From contig NZ_PWAA01000061.1 in the NCBI RefSeq assembly GCF_003031585.1, positions 151,041 to 215,040 of the forward strand: DNA of 64,000 bases. The letters are read 5' to 3'. Shown here piece after piece: positions 25,293-33,046 of the stretch. The notes beneath the pieces were generated by a model. The model did no database searches and was not told the origin of the DNA. It saw only the letters and a list, made by a program, of their open reading frames with translations. Source of the stretch: Thalassobius sp. I31.1 (GTDB taxonomy: Bacteria > Pseudomonadota > Alphaproteobacteria > Rhodobacterales > Rhodobacteraceae). The translations under genes and the position numbers were made by a program. Every line of letters begins with the position of its first letter. The stretch's first letter is position 1.

Positions 25293-26575
25293 AAGACGCT
25301 GATATCCTGAACGCAGCCCGGACCATCGGAATGCTTCTGGCGCGGGACGCGATCTGGGATGGCGAACGCTGCAATTGGCTTGGCCCCGTCAATGATGTGT
25401 TTTTTGGCAAAATGCTGGCCGGATACGGCACCCTGGGCCCGGGCTTATATGACGGCACAGCGGGGATTGCATTGTTCCTTGCTGAATTAGGCCATCTCAC
25501 AGACGATCCTGTGATCCGCGCCACAGCGATTGGTGCCATTAAACATTCCGTTTCACGCTTTCAGGACTGCCCGGAAACAATTTCACTGTCTTTCTACACC
25601 GGTCACACAGGTATCGGATACGCCGCAGTCAGGATCGGGCAGCTTTGTAATCAACCGCACCTTCTGCACAGTGGAATATCGATCCTGAAGAACACGCTTC
25701 ACAGCGATACATCCGGCAAATCGGTGTTGGATGTGATGCTGGGAGTTGCGGCATCTATTCCCGCTATTCTTTCACTGTCTGATGTTTTCGATAAAGACGA
25801 GATTGAAGAACCCCTTTTGACCTGGGGCAGGAAAGTTCTTCAGCTGGGGCAGACATCAGATGCCGGGCTTTCCTGGGACACAAGTGCAGAAATGAAACAG
25901 AATGCAGGCGACGCGGATTGGCTGCAATCTGATCTGGAAACCCGTCCCAATCTGCTTGGATACGGGCACGGCGCCGGTGGTATCGGGCTTGCCTTGCTGG
26001 AACTTGGCACAGCTTTTGATGCACAGGGCATGACGGATGCAGGTCTGCAGGCTTTCAAATATGAAGATCATTGGTTTGATGAGGATCGACAATGTTGGCC
26101 GGATCTGCGGTATCACAACGATCCCACGGCAAAGGGCCAGACTGAGGTCGCCTGGTGCCATGGTGCAACCGGTATCGGCCTTGCCCGTTTCAGAGCCTAC
26201 GAACTGACAAGAGATCAACAGTTTTTGCATGATGCGCATAAGGCAACCCAACTGACCCGCAACGCCCTTGCTACGCGTTTAACGCCCACAACCAACCTGT
26301 GCCTCTGCCATGGCGTTGGCAGTGATCTGGAACTGATCCTGCGCGCACGGGACACCGGGCCTGTCGATGACCGGGATTTAATCGGAAAGACGCTTGGTTT
26401 CATCTCTGAAGGCTTTCTTCAAACCCATCATCCTTTGCCATATGGCGGCGGTGAACGCCATCAGCCCCCCGGATTGATGACCGGAATGGCAGGTACGGGA
26501 TATGCGTTTCTGCGCAGCCTCACGACGCAAAATTCGGCCCCGCCCTCGCTGCTATGTGTCGGGTCAAAAGCCTGA
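25289..26575 (+). CDS. LanC-like zinc-dependent cyclase
   Basis: 428 residues of the LanC alpha-toroid. LGPGLYDGTAGIALFLAELG, LGYGHGAGGIGLALLELG, EVAWCHGATGIGLARF and NLCLCHGVGSDLELIL are successive LanC repeats. The Cys of AWCHG and the Cys-His of LCHG supply the three zinc ligands seen in NisC. It is predicted to add Cys thiols to dehydrated Ser/Thr in the upstream peptide to form (methyl)lanthionine. It is last in the coupled trio. The free-standing cyclase (not fused as in LanM or LanL) together with the separate kinase and lyase points to class V-type organisation. Confidence 0.93.
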   Translation: MKDADILNAARTIGMLLARDAIWDGERCNWLGPVNDVFFGKMLAGYGTLGPGLYDGTAGIALFLAELGHLTDDPVIRATAIGAIKHSVSRFQDCPETISLSFYTGHTGIGYAAVRIGQLCNQPHLLHSGISILKNTLHSDTSGKSVLDVMLGVAASIPAILSLSDVFDKDEIEEPLLTWGRKVLQLGQTSDAGLSWDTSAEMKQNAGDADWLQSDLETRPNLLGYGHGAGGIGLALLELGTAFDAQGMTDAGLQAFKYEDHWFDEDRQCWPDLRYHNDPTAKGQTEVAWCHGATGIGLARFRAYELTRDQQFLHDAHKATQLTRNALATRLTPTTNLCLCHGVGSDLELILRARDTGPVDDRDLIGKTLGFISEGFLQTHHPLPYGGGERHQPPGLMTGMAGTGYAFLRSLTTQNSAPPSLLCVGSKA

Positions 26576-26599
26576 TCCATACTTTCAGAATACTATTGC

Positions 26600-26636
26600 T
26601 CTGTGCGCTTGATCACAGAAAATTAGTTTCTTTTGC
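26600..26636 (+). terminator. Weak hairpin after the LanC-like gene
   Basis: TCTGTG and CACAGA form a 6-bp stem with an 8-base loop, followed by an A/T-rich stretch ending TTTCTTTT. It may end the lanthipeptide operon before the ferritin-domain gene. Confidence 0.4.
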
Positions 26637-26730
26637 CAAATAGTAACGGCGAACACCCACAGCTACATAGCCCAACATTCATATCGATCCTGAAATTATG
26701 TTGGCGCTTTTTTCGCCAAGGAGAACAAGA

Positions 26731-28440
26731 TTGGACCTATCTGAGATTGACCACATCGGAGAGGAATTCAACCTTTCCATAGCCGAAAAATTCATGGTTA
26801 TGTATCTGAATACAAGCATGACACGGACGGCGGCCCTGTCCCGTCTGAAAGCAGATTTACAAGCTGCAATTTCCGTGGAACTGGCCACAATCCCAATTTA
26901 TCTGTACACGTATTATTCCCTCAAACGCGACAATTCCACCGGCGAAAATGTAAACCAGGCACAGCTGTTTGCAAATAAAGCCGGCGGCGTCATCATGTCT
27001 GTCGCGGTTGAAGAAATGCTGCATATGTCGTTGTCTTCAAACATTTATTATGCCCTGACAGGGACGCCGCCAAAACTGTATATGAATGCCCCGCCGATTT
27101 ATCCGGCAATGTTGCCACATCATAATCCCGTCGGCCCACCCGGCCCCAGGGGCGGCACTGATACGCATATTCCGCTTGGTAAATTTGGTTTTGAACAACT
27201 CTGGCATTTCCTGCAAATCGAATACCCGGAAGTGCCAAGCAACGAAACATTTGAAGCGTTGAGTGAGGCAGAGGATCTGGAAACAACCCTTCGCCATTAC
27301 CTGCATCAACATGGCTGGCCAGCGGATGAGAACTGGAATTCCATTGGCCAGTTTTACAGTTTTATCCGGTGCTTAATTGCATCTGATCACGTGACAGACG
27401 CCGATTTTTCCAATGGCGACAAAGATCAGCAAATTCAGCATTACAATTATGCCCCCAACAACATCGATACGATCTATCCGGAAGGCAAGTTCAACCCCTG
27501 GAAACCGGCACCAAAATCAAAATGGACCACAGCGGATGCAAACGCATCTGGCATTACACAGCCGGACTTCATGGGGGCCACCGTGACAGGTGCTGCCGAT
27601 GTGACACAATTTCCCAATGCCCCGGACAGCCACGCCGGTGACTTTGAACTGATCACAGTTCACAACCGTCAGGATGCCATGAACGCGCTGGAAACCATTT
27701 GCGAGCAAGGGGAAGGATACGCAGACCCAGGCGGCACAGAGGGCGCAAATGCTGATGCAAATGACGAAGAGGACAGCCATTTCTTCAAGTTCCTCTCATT
27801 GCAGGCCCAACTGAAGGAATTCAAGGATACGAAGGAACAGCTTCCGGCCTGGATGGCTGACAGCATTCAGCAAATGGAAACCTGGGAAAGATACCGGGGC
27901 GAATTTGCGGTCTGGTCCGAAGAGGATATGGTCGCAGCCCAGGTGCTTTCTGACTTCCCCGACAGCCCGGTTGGCGCGAGCTACCCGAAGGATCTTGCTG
28001 CGCTGAATGACTTCAATTCCGGTCTGTTCCAATACATGCTTATCATGACCGAAACCCTGTATATGGTTCCCCCGGGGGGCAATTCGGGCGCGTCAGGCCT
28101 GGTTGAAAATCAGAAGTGGTTTTTCAATGTCGGGCTGCACCGTTCGATGATCTGGGTGATGGACAAATGGATTAAGTTCATGCGTGGCATCGAGATATCT
28201 GAAGGGCCTTACAAAGGTAAGATGTTGGCACCAACCTTTGAAAACCTCAGCCTCGGACACCCGGAAGATGCCTTTGAGAACCTGAAAGCTCTGGGGGCCA
28301 AAGCCAGGGCGGCAGGCGCGGCAATTGGGAACACCGGCGGCGACAGCATTATCGATCAGGCCCTGTCCCTCATGGATGGGACACATTCGATGCATCTGCC
28401 GGATGTGGCACCCTATTGGAAATCAAAGGAAGGAAACTGA
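26731..28440 (+). CDS. VioB-like ferritin-domain protein
   Basis: About 569 residues. The N-terminal ferritin-like domain has AAISVELATIPIYLYTYYSL and VAVEEMLHMSLSSNIYYAL, the Glu and Glu-x2-His iron-ligand helices of the family that includes the C-terminal part of VioB/RebD (iminophenyl-pyruvate dimer synthase type). The C-terminal part (about residue 400 on) is a second helical region. I place the start at a TTG (26731), because AAGGAG lies 6 bases ahead of it; the ATG at 26698 has no such signal and adds 11 residues. It leads the operon with the Cys-rich, MNIO and DUF2063 genes. The substrate is unknown; a di-iron role is inferred. Confidence 0.82.
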   Translation: MDLSEIDHIGEEFNLSIAEKFMVMYLNTSMTRTAALSRLKADLQAAISVELATIPIYLYTYYSLKRDNSTGENVNQAQLFANKAGGVIMSVAVEEMLHMSLSSNIYYALTGTPPKLYMNAPPIYPAMLPHHNPVGPPGPRGGTDTHIPLGKFGFEQLWHFLQIEYPEVPSNETFEALSEAEDLETTLRHYLHQHGWPADENWNSIGQFYSFIRCLIASDHVTDADFSNGDKDQQIQHYNYAPNNIDTIYPEGKFNPWKPAPKSKWTTADANASGITQPDFMGATVTGAADVTQFPNAPDSHAGDFELITVHNRQDAMNALETICEQGEGYADPGGTEGANADANDEEDSHFFKFLSLQAQLKEFKDTKEQLPAWMADSIQQMETWERYRGEFAVWSEEDMVAAQVLSDFPDSPVGASYPKDLAALNDFNSGLFQYMLIMTETLYMVPPGGNSGASGLVENQKWFFNVGLHRSMIWVMDKWIKFMRGIEISEGPYKGKMLAPTFENLSLGHPEDAFENLKALGAKARAAGAAIGNTGGDSIIDQALSLMDGTHSMHLPDVAPYWKSKEGN

Positions 28441-28441
28441 A

Positions 28442-29161
28442 ATGGCGAATTGTTCAACACCAAAACCAAGCAGCGAACCCGGCCAACCTGTTCCGGCGGA
28501 AAATCCTTATTCTTCAGCCAATGGTGTTCCACCCTTCTCCTGGACATCTACGAAAGCCTACAAAACACATCAGATCGCCAAACCGGAATTGCCTGATCAT
28601 TTGCCGTTGCATGCCTGCATGGGGCTAAATCATTGCGCCGGGTCTGATCGATACGGTCTGTCCGGGCCAAACGGCGATGATCCCAACAGCTGTGCTGGCC
28701 AGGGATATTGCGCCACAACAGCAGATCACACCTGTCACACGCAAAACAACTGCGCAAATCAGGGCGGATGCGGATTATATGGCTGGGGCCCTGAAATGGA
28801 TCGCCCCGGCACCAATGAATGCAGATCAATGGGGTCTTGCGCAACGCCGATCAATGCGGAACGCTTCACAACATCCGGCCCCAATCGTGGCGAAAGCGTC
28901 TGGGTGCGGGCACGGGCGGTGTTTGAAAAATCCTGGGCAGAACAGCATGCGCCTGAACTGAAAGCCCGCATGGAAGCGAATGAAAGCACCGACCTCGCCC
29001 CGGGTGCCAGCAGAGATATACCTGATTCAGCAGGCCCTGTTCCCGCCCCCTTCACAGGAACCGGGCCCAGCTATCTGTGGATTTCCGACGACAATGACAA
29101 CCGCGGGGCCATGACGTCTTGTGGGGCAAGTGGCCTGTCAGGTGCGGGTGGCTGCGGATGA
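28442..29161 (+). CDS. Cysteine-rich protein, likely substrate of the adjacent MNIO enzyme
   Basis: 239 residues with 12 Cys. Most lie in the middle third in short repeats: HACMGLNHCAGSDRYG, DDPNSCAGQGYCATTADHTC, HTQNNCANQGGCGLYG and NECRSMGSCATP. The N-x-C-x-x-Q/G-G-C pattern resembles the Cys blocks of bufferin-like and other DUF692-linked substrates. Two further Cys are at the very C terminus (MTSCGASGLSGAGGCG). There is no signal peptide, unlike typical bufferins. It starts 1 base after the ferritin-like stop, and its own stop overlaps the MNIO start by 4 bases. The substrate role is inferred from context and Cys pattern. Confidence 0.78.
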   Translation: MANCSTPKPSSEPGQPVPAENPYSSANGVPPFSWTSTKAYKTHQIAKPELPDHLPLHACMGLNHCAGSDRYGLSGPNGDDPNSCAGQGYCATTADHTCHTQNNCANQGGCGLYGWGPEMDRPGTNECRSMGSCATPINAERFTTSGPNRGESVWVRARAVFEKSWAEQHAPELKARMEANESTDLAPGASRDIPDSAGPVPAPFTGTGPSYLWISDDNDNRGAMTSCGASGLSGAGGCG

Positions 29162-30099
29162 CCCGACACAGCAGCATTGCGCAACTTCCCCGGCTTGGTC
29201 TTGGGCTGGGTTTGCGCAATACGCATTTCGAACATATCCTTGCGCATTGGCCAGAGGTTGACTGGTTCGAAGCCATCTCAGAAAACTTTATGGATTCAGG
29301 CGGGCGACCCCGCGATGTCATCCGCAAAGTCGCTGAACGATATCCAGTCGTTTTGCACGGTGTTTCAATGTCCATCGGCAGCACCGATCCACTGGATATG
29401 ACCTATCTTGCACGACTGAAAGCGCTTGCTGCCGATGTTCAGCCGCAATGGATTTCAGATCATCTGTGCTGGACAGGGGTGATGGGGTTGAATTCGCATG
29501 ACCTCCTGCCCGTTCCTCTCAATGAGGAAACCCTCGCGCATATTGCTGCGCGCATCCATAAAGTGCAGGACTTCCTTGGCAGACCTCTGATCCTCGAAAA
29601 CCCGTCCACCTACGTCGGGTTCCAGGAAACAACACTGGAAGAACCCGATTTTTTACGCGCATTGGCGCAGCAGACAGGCTGCGGCCTGCTTCTTGATGTG
29701 AACAACGTCTATGTCAGTTGTTTCAATGCGGGCACCGACCCGCTGAAATACCTGCAGGGTTTCCCTATGGAATACGTGGTTCAGATGCATATCGCAGGAC
29801 ATTCACACTATGGCACGCATATCATCGACACACATGATCAACCCGTGCGATCCGAAGTCTGGGACCTGTATTCAATCGCCTTTCATGCCAGCAATGGTGC
29901 GTCTACCCTGCTGGAATGGGACGGAAACATCCCGGATTTTGACGCATGCCATGCAGAGCTTCTGAAATCAAAACACCATATTCAGGGCAATCTTTCTACA
30001 CCTGATATGGCGCCCGTTATCGCCACTGGGTCGGCCATATCAAACCCTGTCGATTTCCTTGTGCCGGATGTGCTTTCAAACAAAAGCAGCCTGCCGTGA
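29158..30099 (+). CDS. DUF692/MNIO-family multinuclear iron oxygenase
   Basis: 313 residues, TIM-barrel DUF692 family (MbnB, BufB, ChrH, TglH relatives). These enzymes use two or three irons to modify Cys or other residues of ribosomal peptides. Ligand motifs are in order: VVLHGVSMSIGSTDPL, WISDHLCW, LILENPSTYV, LLLDVNNVYVSCFN, VQMHIAGHSHYG, IIDTHDQPV and LLEWDGNIPDFD. It overlaps the Cys-rich gene by 4 bases and the DUF2063 gene by 4, a fully coupled set. The chemistry cannot be told from sequence: oxazolone-thioamide, thiooxazole and carbon excision are all known in the family. Confidence 0.95.
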   Translation: MTRHSSIAQLPRLGLGLGLRNTHFEHILAHWPEVDWFEAISENFMDSGGRPRDVIRKVAERYPVVLHGVSMSIGSTDPLDMTYLARLKALAADVQPQWISDHLCWTGVMGLNSHDLLPVPLNEETLAHIAARIHKVQDFLGRPLILENPSTYVGFQETTLEEPDFLRALAQQTGCGLLLDVNNVYVSCFNAGTDPLKYLQGFPMEYVVQMHIAGHSHYGTHIIDTHDQPVRSEVWDLYSIAFHASNGASTLLEWDGNIPDFDACHAELLKSKHHIQGNLSTPDMAPVIATGSAISNPVDFLVPDVLSNKSSLP

Positions 30100-30917
30100 C
30101 CGGATTTGCGCTTAAAGATCTGCAAAAATGGATGCAGTCCGCCCTGATCGCGCCGGAAGGTGCCTTCGCCGCAACCCGACTGAGTGACTCGCAACGTCTG
30201 ACTGCGGCGGAAGGTTTGGCGATTTATCAGCGCAGCTATGCCCTGCGTATCGCCGCCTGTATGCGGGAACAGTTCCCGGCGCTGTGTCAAGCCTTGGGGA
30301 CAGATCTGTTTAATGACTTCGTCGCTGAATACATTCGCGAAACCCCGCCTGAAAGTTACACGCTTTATGATCTGGGGCGTCGGTTTCCGGGGTTCCTGCA
30401 AAAAAACCGAACGGATTCAGGCGCGGATACCCCTGAACCCTGGTTCGATTTCATGGTGGATCTGGCACAGTTTGAGCGCCTCGTATTCACGGTTTTTGAC
30501 AGTGCCGGATCCGAAGATATGCAGCTGGCCACGGCCACAACACCAGAAAGCGCCCTGCAGGTGCAGCCCAGCCTGCGTATCGCGCAGCATCGCTATCCCG
30601 TCGCCTGGTATTACCATCAGATACGTGACGGGCAATCGCCTGATATTCCGCAAAAGGAACAGTGTTGCGTCGCTGTGTTGCGTAAGAACTTCCAGACCAC
30701 AACCTTCCCTGTTGCGCCGGCGCATGCTGTGTTTTTACAGGCGATGCGCGATGGGGCAGACGTTGATAGGGCGCTTTGCACCGTGGCGCAGACATATGGC
30801 CATTCCTATGACGATGTCGCGACCTCCTGGCACAACACCCCTGAGCTTCTGGAAGGCTGGAAAGCAGCGGGTGTTTTTACCGACACCCGCGCAGGTTTTT
30901 ACACGCAAAGCAGCTGA
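30096..30917 (+). CDS. DUF2063 (BufC/HvfC-type) partner protein
   Basis: 273 residues with a GTG start at 30096 that overlaps the MNIO stop. LAIYQRSYALRIAACMREQF, PALCQALGTDLFNDFVAEYI and SYTLYDLGRRFPGFLQ are the family's N-terminal helical domain; the second half is a beta-rich domain. Proteins of this type accompany DUF692 enzymes and are thought to bind the peptide substrate for modification. Its end overlaps the convergent GST-like gene by 19 bases, so the two operons meet tail to tail. Confidence 0.92.
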   Translation: MTGFALKDLQKWMQSALIAPEGAFAATRLSDSQRLTAAEGLAIYQRSYALRIAACMREQFPALCQALGTDLFNDFVAEYIRETPPESYTLYDLGRRFPGFLQKNRTDSGADTPEPWFDFMVDLAQFERLVFTVFDSAGSEDMQLATATTPESALQVQPSLRIAQHRYPVAWYYHQIRDGQSPDIPQKEQCCVAVLRKNFQTTTFPVAPAHAVFLQAMRDGADVDRALCTVAQTYGHSYDDVATSWHNTPELLEGWKAAGVFTDTRAGFYTQSS

Positions 30918-31681
30918 TCCGGGCGATGTCTGTCATAGATCCGCTGAATAAAACGGCCGGTGGGGCGTTGGCGCAGCTCGCTATACACTTTCTGCATTTC
31001 AGGGGGGCAAACAGCCTGATTTGGCAACATTCCGTGATACCCCTGCGCAAGGATCATGGGGCCGCCCGAGGTCGCGACAGCTAAGTCCGCGAAAGTCAGG
31101 CGATCCCCCACAAGATATTCACGGCCATCTTTCAGAATTTCATCATATTTGTCCCAGCCAGCACAGATCTTTTCCAGGGACGCATCAGAAACCGCCTGAT
31201 CAAGTTTCAGCCCTTTATACATCAGCCACCGGATGCCCCGAAACCCGAATTGGCACGTCAGTTTTTCATACCAGGGCACATCTTTTGTGATGGAAGGCCA
31301 GACGACCTTTTTGTACTTCAACAAATTCCAGTAAGACCAGTTCACAACATCCGCACCCATTTCCCAGCGGGCGTAATGCTGAAGATCCCAGGCTTCTTTG
31401 TGCAGCAGCGGTTCTTTTTCTGCGTCAGGCAACAGGCGTAAATTTTGTGCGGCCTCTCGTTCCAGCAGGGGCAACATCTTTTCAATGCCACCGTATTTTT
31501 CGCCACCCCGGACAAACAGCGGATAATCATCCTTGCCCACCCCCCAGGCCTTCAGCGCAAGAATATGGAAAATCGGGGCATGGGGCCGCTCTGAATATTC
31601 GACCTGATAATGCGCCAGTAACCAGCGCCCGAGATCAACATCAGCGGACGGCAAAAGTGTGATGAGAAGTGGATTTTTCAT
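30899..31681 (-). CDS. Glutathione S-transferase-like protein
   Basis: 260 residues. The thioredoxin-like N-terminal domain (PLLITLLPSADVDLGRWLLA; GGIEKMLPLLEREAA) is followed by an all-helical C-terminal domain with YLVGDRLTFADLAVATSGG, the GST N-capping/hydrophobic-staple region. The N-terminal domain is unusually divergent, and a catalytic Ser/Cys/Tyr is not certain (Ser12 is a candidate). It is last in a five-gene minus-strand operon, 8 bases after the P450. The role is presumably conjugation or thiol chemistry on a P450/DyP product (inference). Confidence 0.82.
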   Translation of the reverse strand: MKNPLLITLLPSADVDLGRWLLAHYQVEYSERPHAPIFHILALKAWGVGKDDYPLFVRGGEKYGGIEKMLPLLEREAAQNLRLLPDAEKEPLLHKEAWDLQHYARWEMGADVVNWSYWNLLKYKKVVWPSITKDVPWYEKLTCQFGFRGIRWLMYKGLKLDQAVSDASLEKICAGWDKYDEILKDGREYLVGDRLTFADLAVATSGGPMILAQGYHGMLPNQAVCPPEMQKVYSELRQRPTGRFIQRIYDRHRPDQLLCV

Positions 31682-31689
31682 TGCAGAAC

Positions 31690-33033
31690 CTAACGATCAA
31701 ATTCGATATGGAAGTGTTGCGGGAAACCGGATGTTCCAGTGTCGATCTGGCCTTTCGCCCCGGCCGCACGGCGCAGGTTTTTCTGGGCCAGAACCGGTTT
31801 CAGAATCGCAGGGATCACTGCTTTGTTGATGGCGTCGCCAAAACATTTGTGCATGCCATAGCCCCAGATGATATAATCGCTCCAGGGTCTGTCTGTTCGA
31901 AATTCATTTGGGGCAATGATTTCAGACCGATCAAAGCAGGCCGAGAAATTCGCCGCAAAAACAATTTGCCCTTTACGGATTTTCCTTTGGCGCAAACTGT
32001 TCGGTGCAATCACCGTATCATGGATCGCCCGGCGATAAATCACGGGGTTAAAAGGATTAAATCTCAGGGCTTCCCAAATATGCTGCGCAAGCAGATCATC
32101 ATCATCCTCCAGCGCAGCTTTGCGGGCAGAGGCCAGGGCCTCTGGGCGCTTCAACAGTTCATCCAACGCAATGCAACTTGCCTTTGAAATTGTCGGAATG
32201 GCCCCGATCAACAACCCCAGCAGGTTGTTCCGGATGCCCAGATCTGACATCCCGGGCGTGTCAGATGATTGCAGCGCCAGGCAACGATTCAGAATATCAG
32301 GCGTCTCTGTCGGTGTTACCTTGCGCTCAGCGATCGCCGCATCCAGGTATTCCCGCAATTCGGCAGCATGACCAAGGGCAGTGGCCCCACCCTGTTTGTC
32401 CGCCCCAAGATCCTGAAACAAATACCAGAACAGCGACGTCGTCCATTTCTGCATCTTTTCACGTTCCCCCCCGACACCGAAATAGCGCTGGGTCATATCC
32501 CAGGGCACTTCAAGCGTCAGCGCTGGCACGATATCGATCTTTCCCGGGCTGTCTGCCAGGATGTTATGCGCCAGCTCTGATGCCCGTGGCAGCACAATTT
32601 CAGACACATCCGTCATCCTGGCCGCCAGGCGCATCGCCGACGTATCACGGGTGTAATCCCACCCGGGCTGCATGCCGAGGAAAAAGTTATCCCCCTCGGT
32701 CAGCTGGCGCATCCTTGTGCCGTAAACCACCTCAAAGTCCTCATTCCGATTGAGAACATCCAGGCAATCCTGACGGCGTGTAACAATGGCAGTGCCTGTA
32801 TTTTCATAGCATTTCATCAGCACCTTTGAGAGTGAAATATTCGGCCAGAACGCCCGTAAAAATGCGAAAACACGGCGCTGGGTGCCCGGTTTCAGGAAAA
32901 AGGACCCTATGCCACCGGAAAACAGCGCCACGATCCCCATTGAGATCAGATAAAGCAGTGCGATCAGGCCTTCAGACCAGATCACAAGCCTTTGGTATAT
33001 TGTCGTAAAGACGTTTGATATTGCGGCGAACAT
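31690..33033 (-). CDS. Membrane-anchored cytochrome P450
   Basis: 447 residues. The N-terminal hydrophobic helix (about 17-45, EGLIALLYLISMGIVALFSG) is rare in bacterial P450s. HIWEALRFNPFNPVIYRRAI has the K-helix E-x-x-R. The haem loop reads IIWGYGMHKCFGDAINKA, with the proximal Cys in a variant of the usual F-x2-G-x-H-x-C-x-G (Trp for Phe). The I-helix Ala-Gly-x-x-Thr motif is replaced by LLGLLIGAIPTISKASC, so oxygen activation may differ. The start at 33033 has GGAG upstream and follows the DyP stop by 13 bases. Confidence 0.85.
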   Translation of the reverse strand: MFAAISNVFTTIYQRLVIWSEGLIALLYLISMGIVALFSGGIGSFFLKPGTQRRVFAFLRAFWPNISLSKVLMKCYENTGTAIVTRRQDCLDVLNRNEDFEVVYGTRMRQLTEGDNFFLGMQPGWDYTRDTSAMRLAARMTDVSEIVLPRASELAHNILADSPGKIDIVPALTLEVPWDMTQRYFGVGGEREKMQKWTTSLFWYLFQDLGADKQGGATALGHAAELREYLDAAIAERKVTPTETPDILNRCLALQSSDTPGMSDLGIRNNLLGLLIGAIPTISKASCIALDELLKRPEALASARKAALEDDDDLLAQHIWEALRFNPFNPVIYRRAIHDTVIAPNSLRQRKIRKGQIVFAANFSACFDRSEIIAPNEFRTDRPWSDYIIWGYGMHKCFGDAINKAVIPAILKPVLAQKNLRRAAGAKGQIDTGTSGFPQHFHIEFDR

Positions 33034-33046
33034 CACAAATCTCCGT

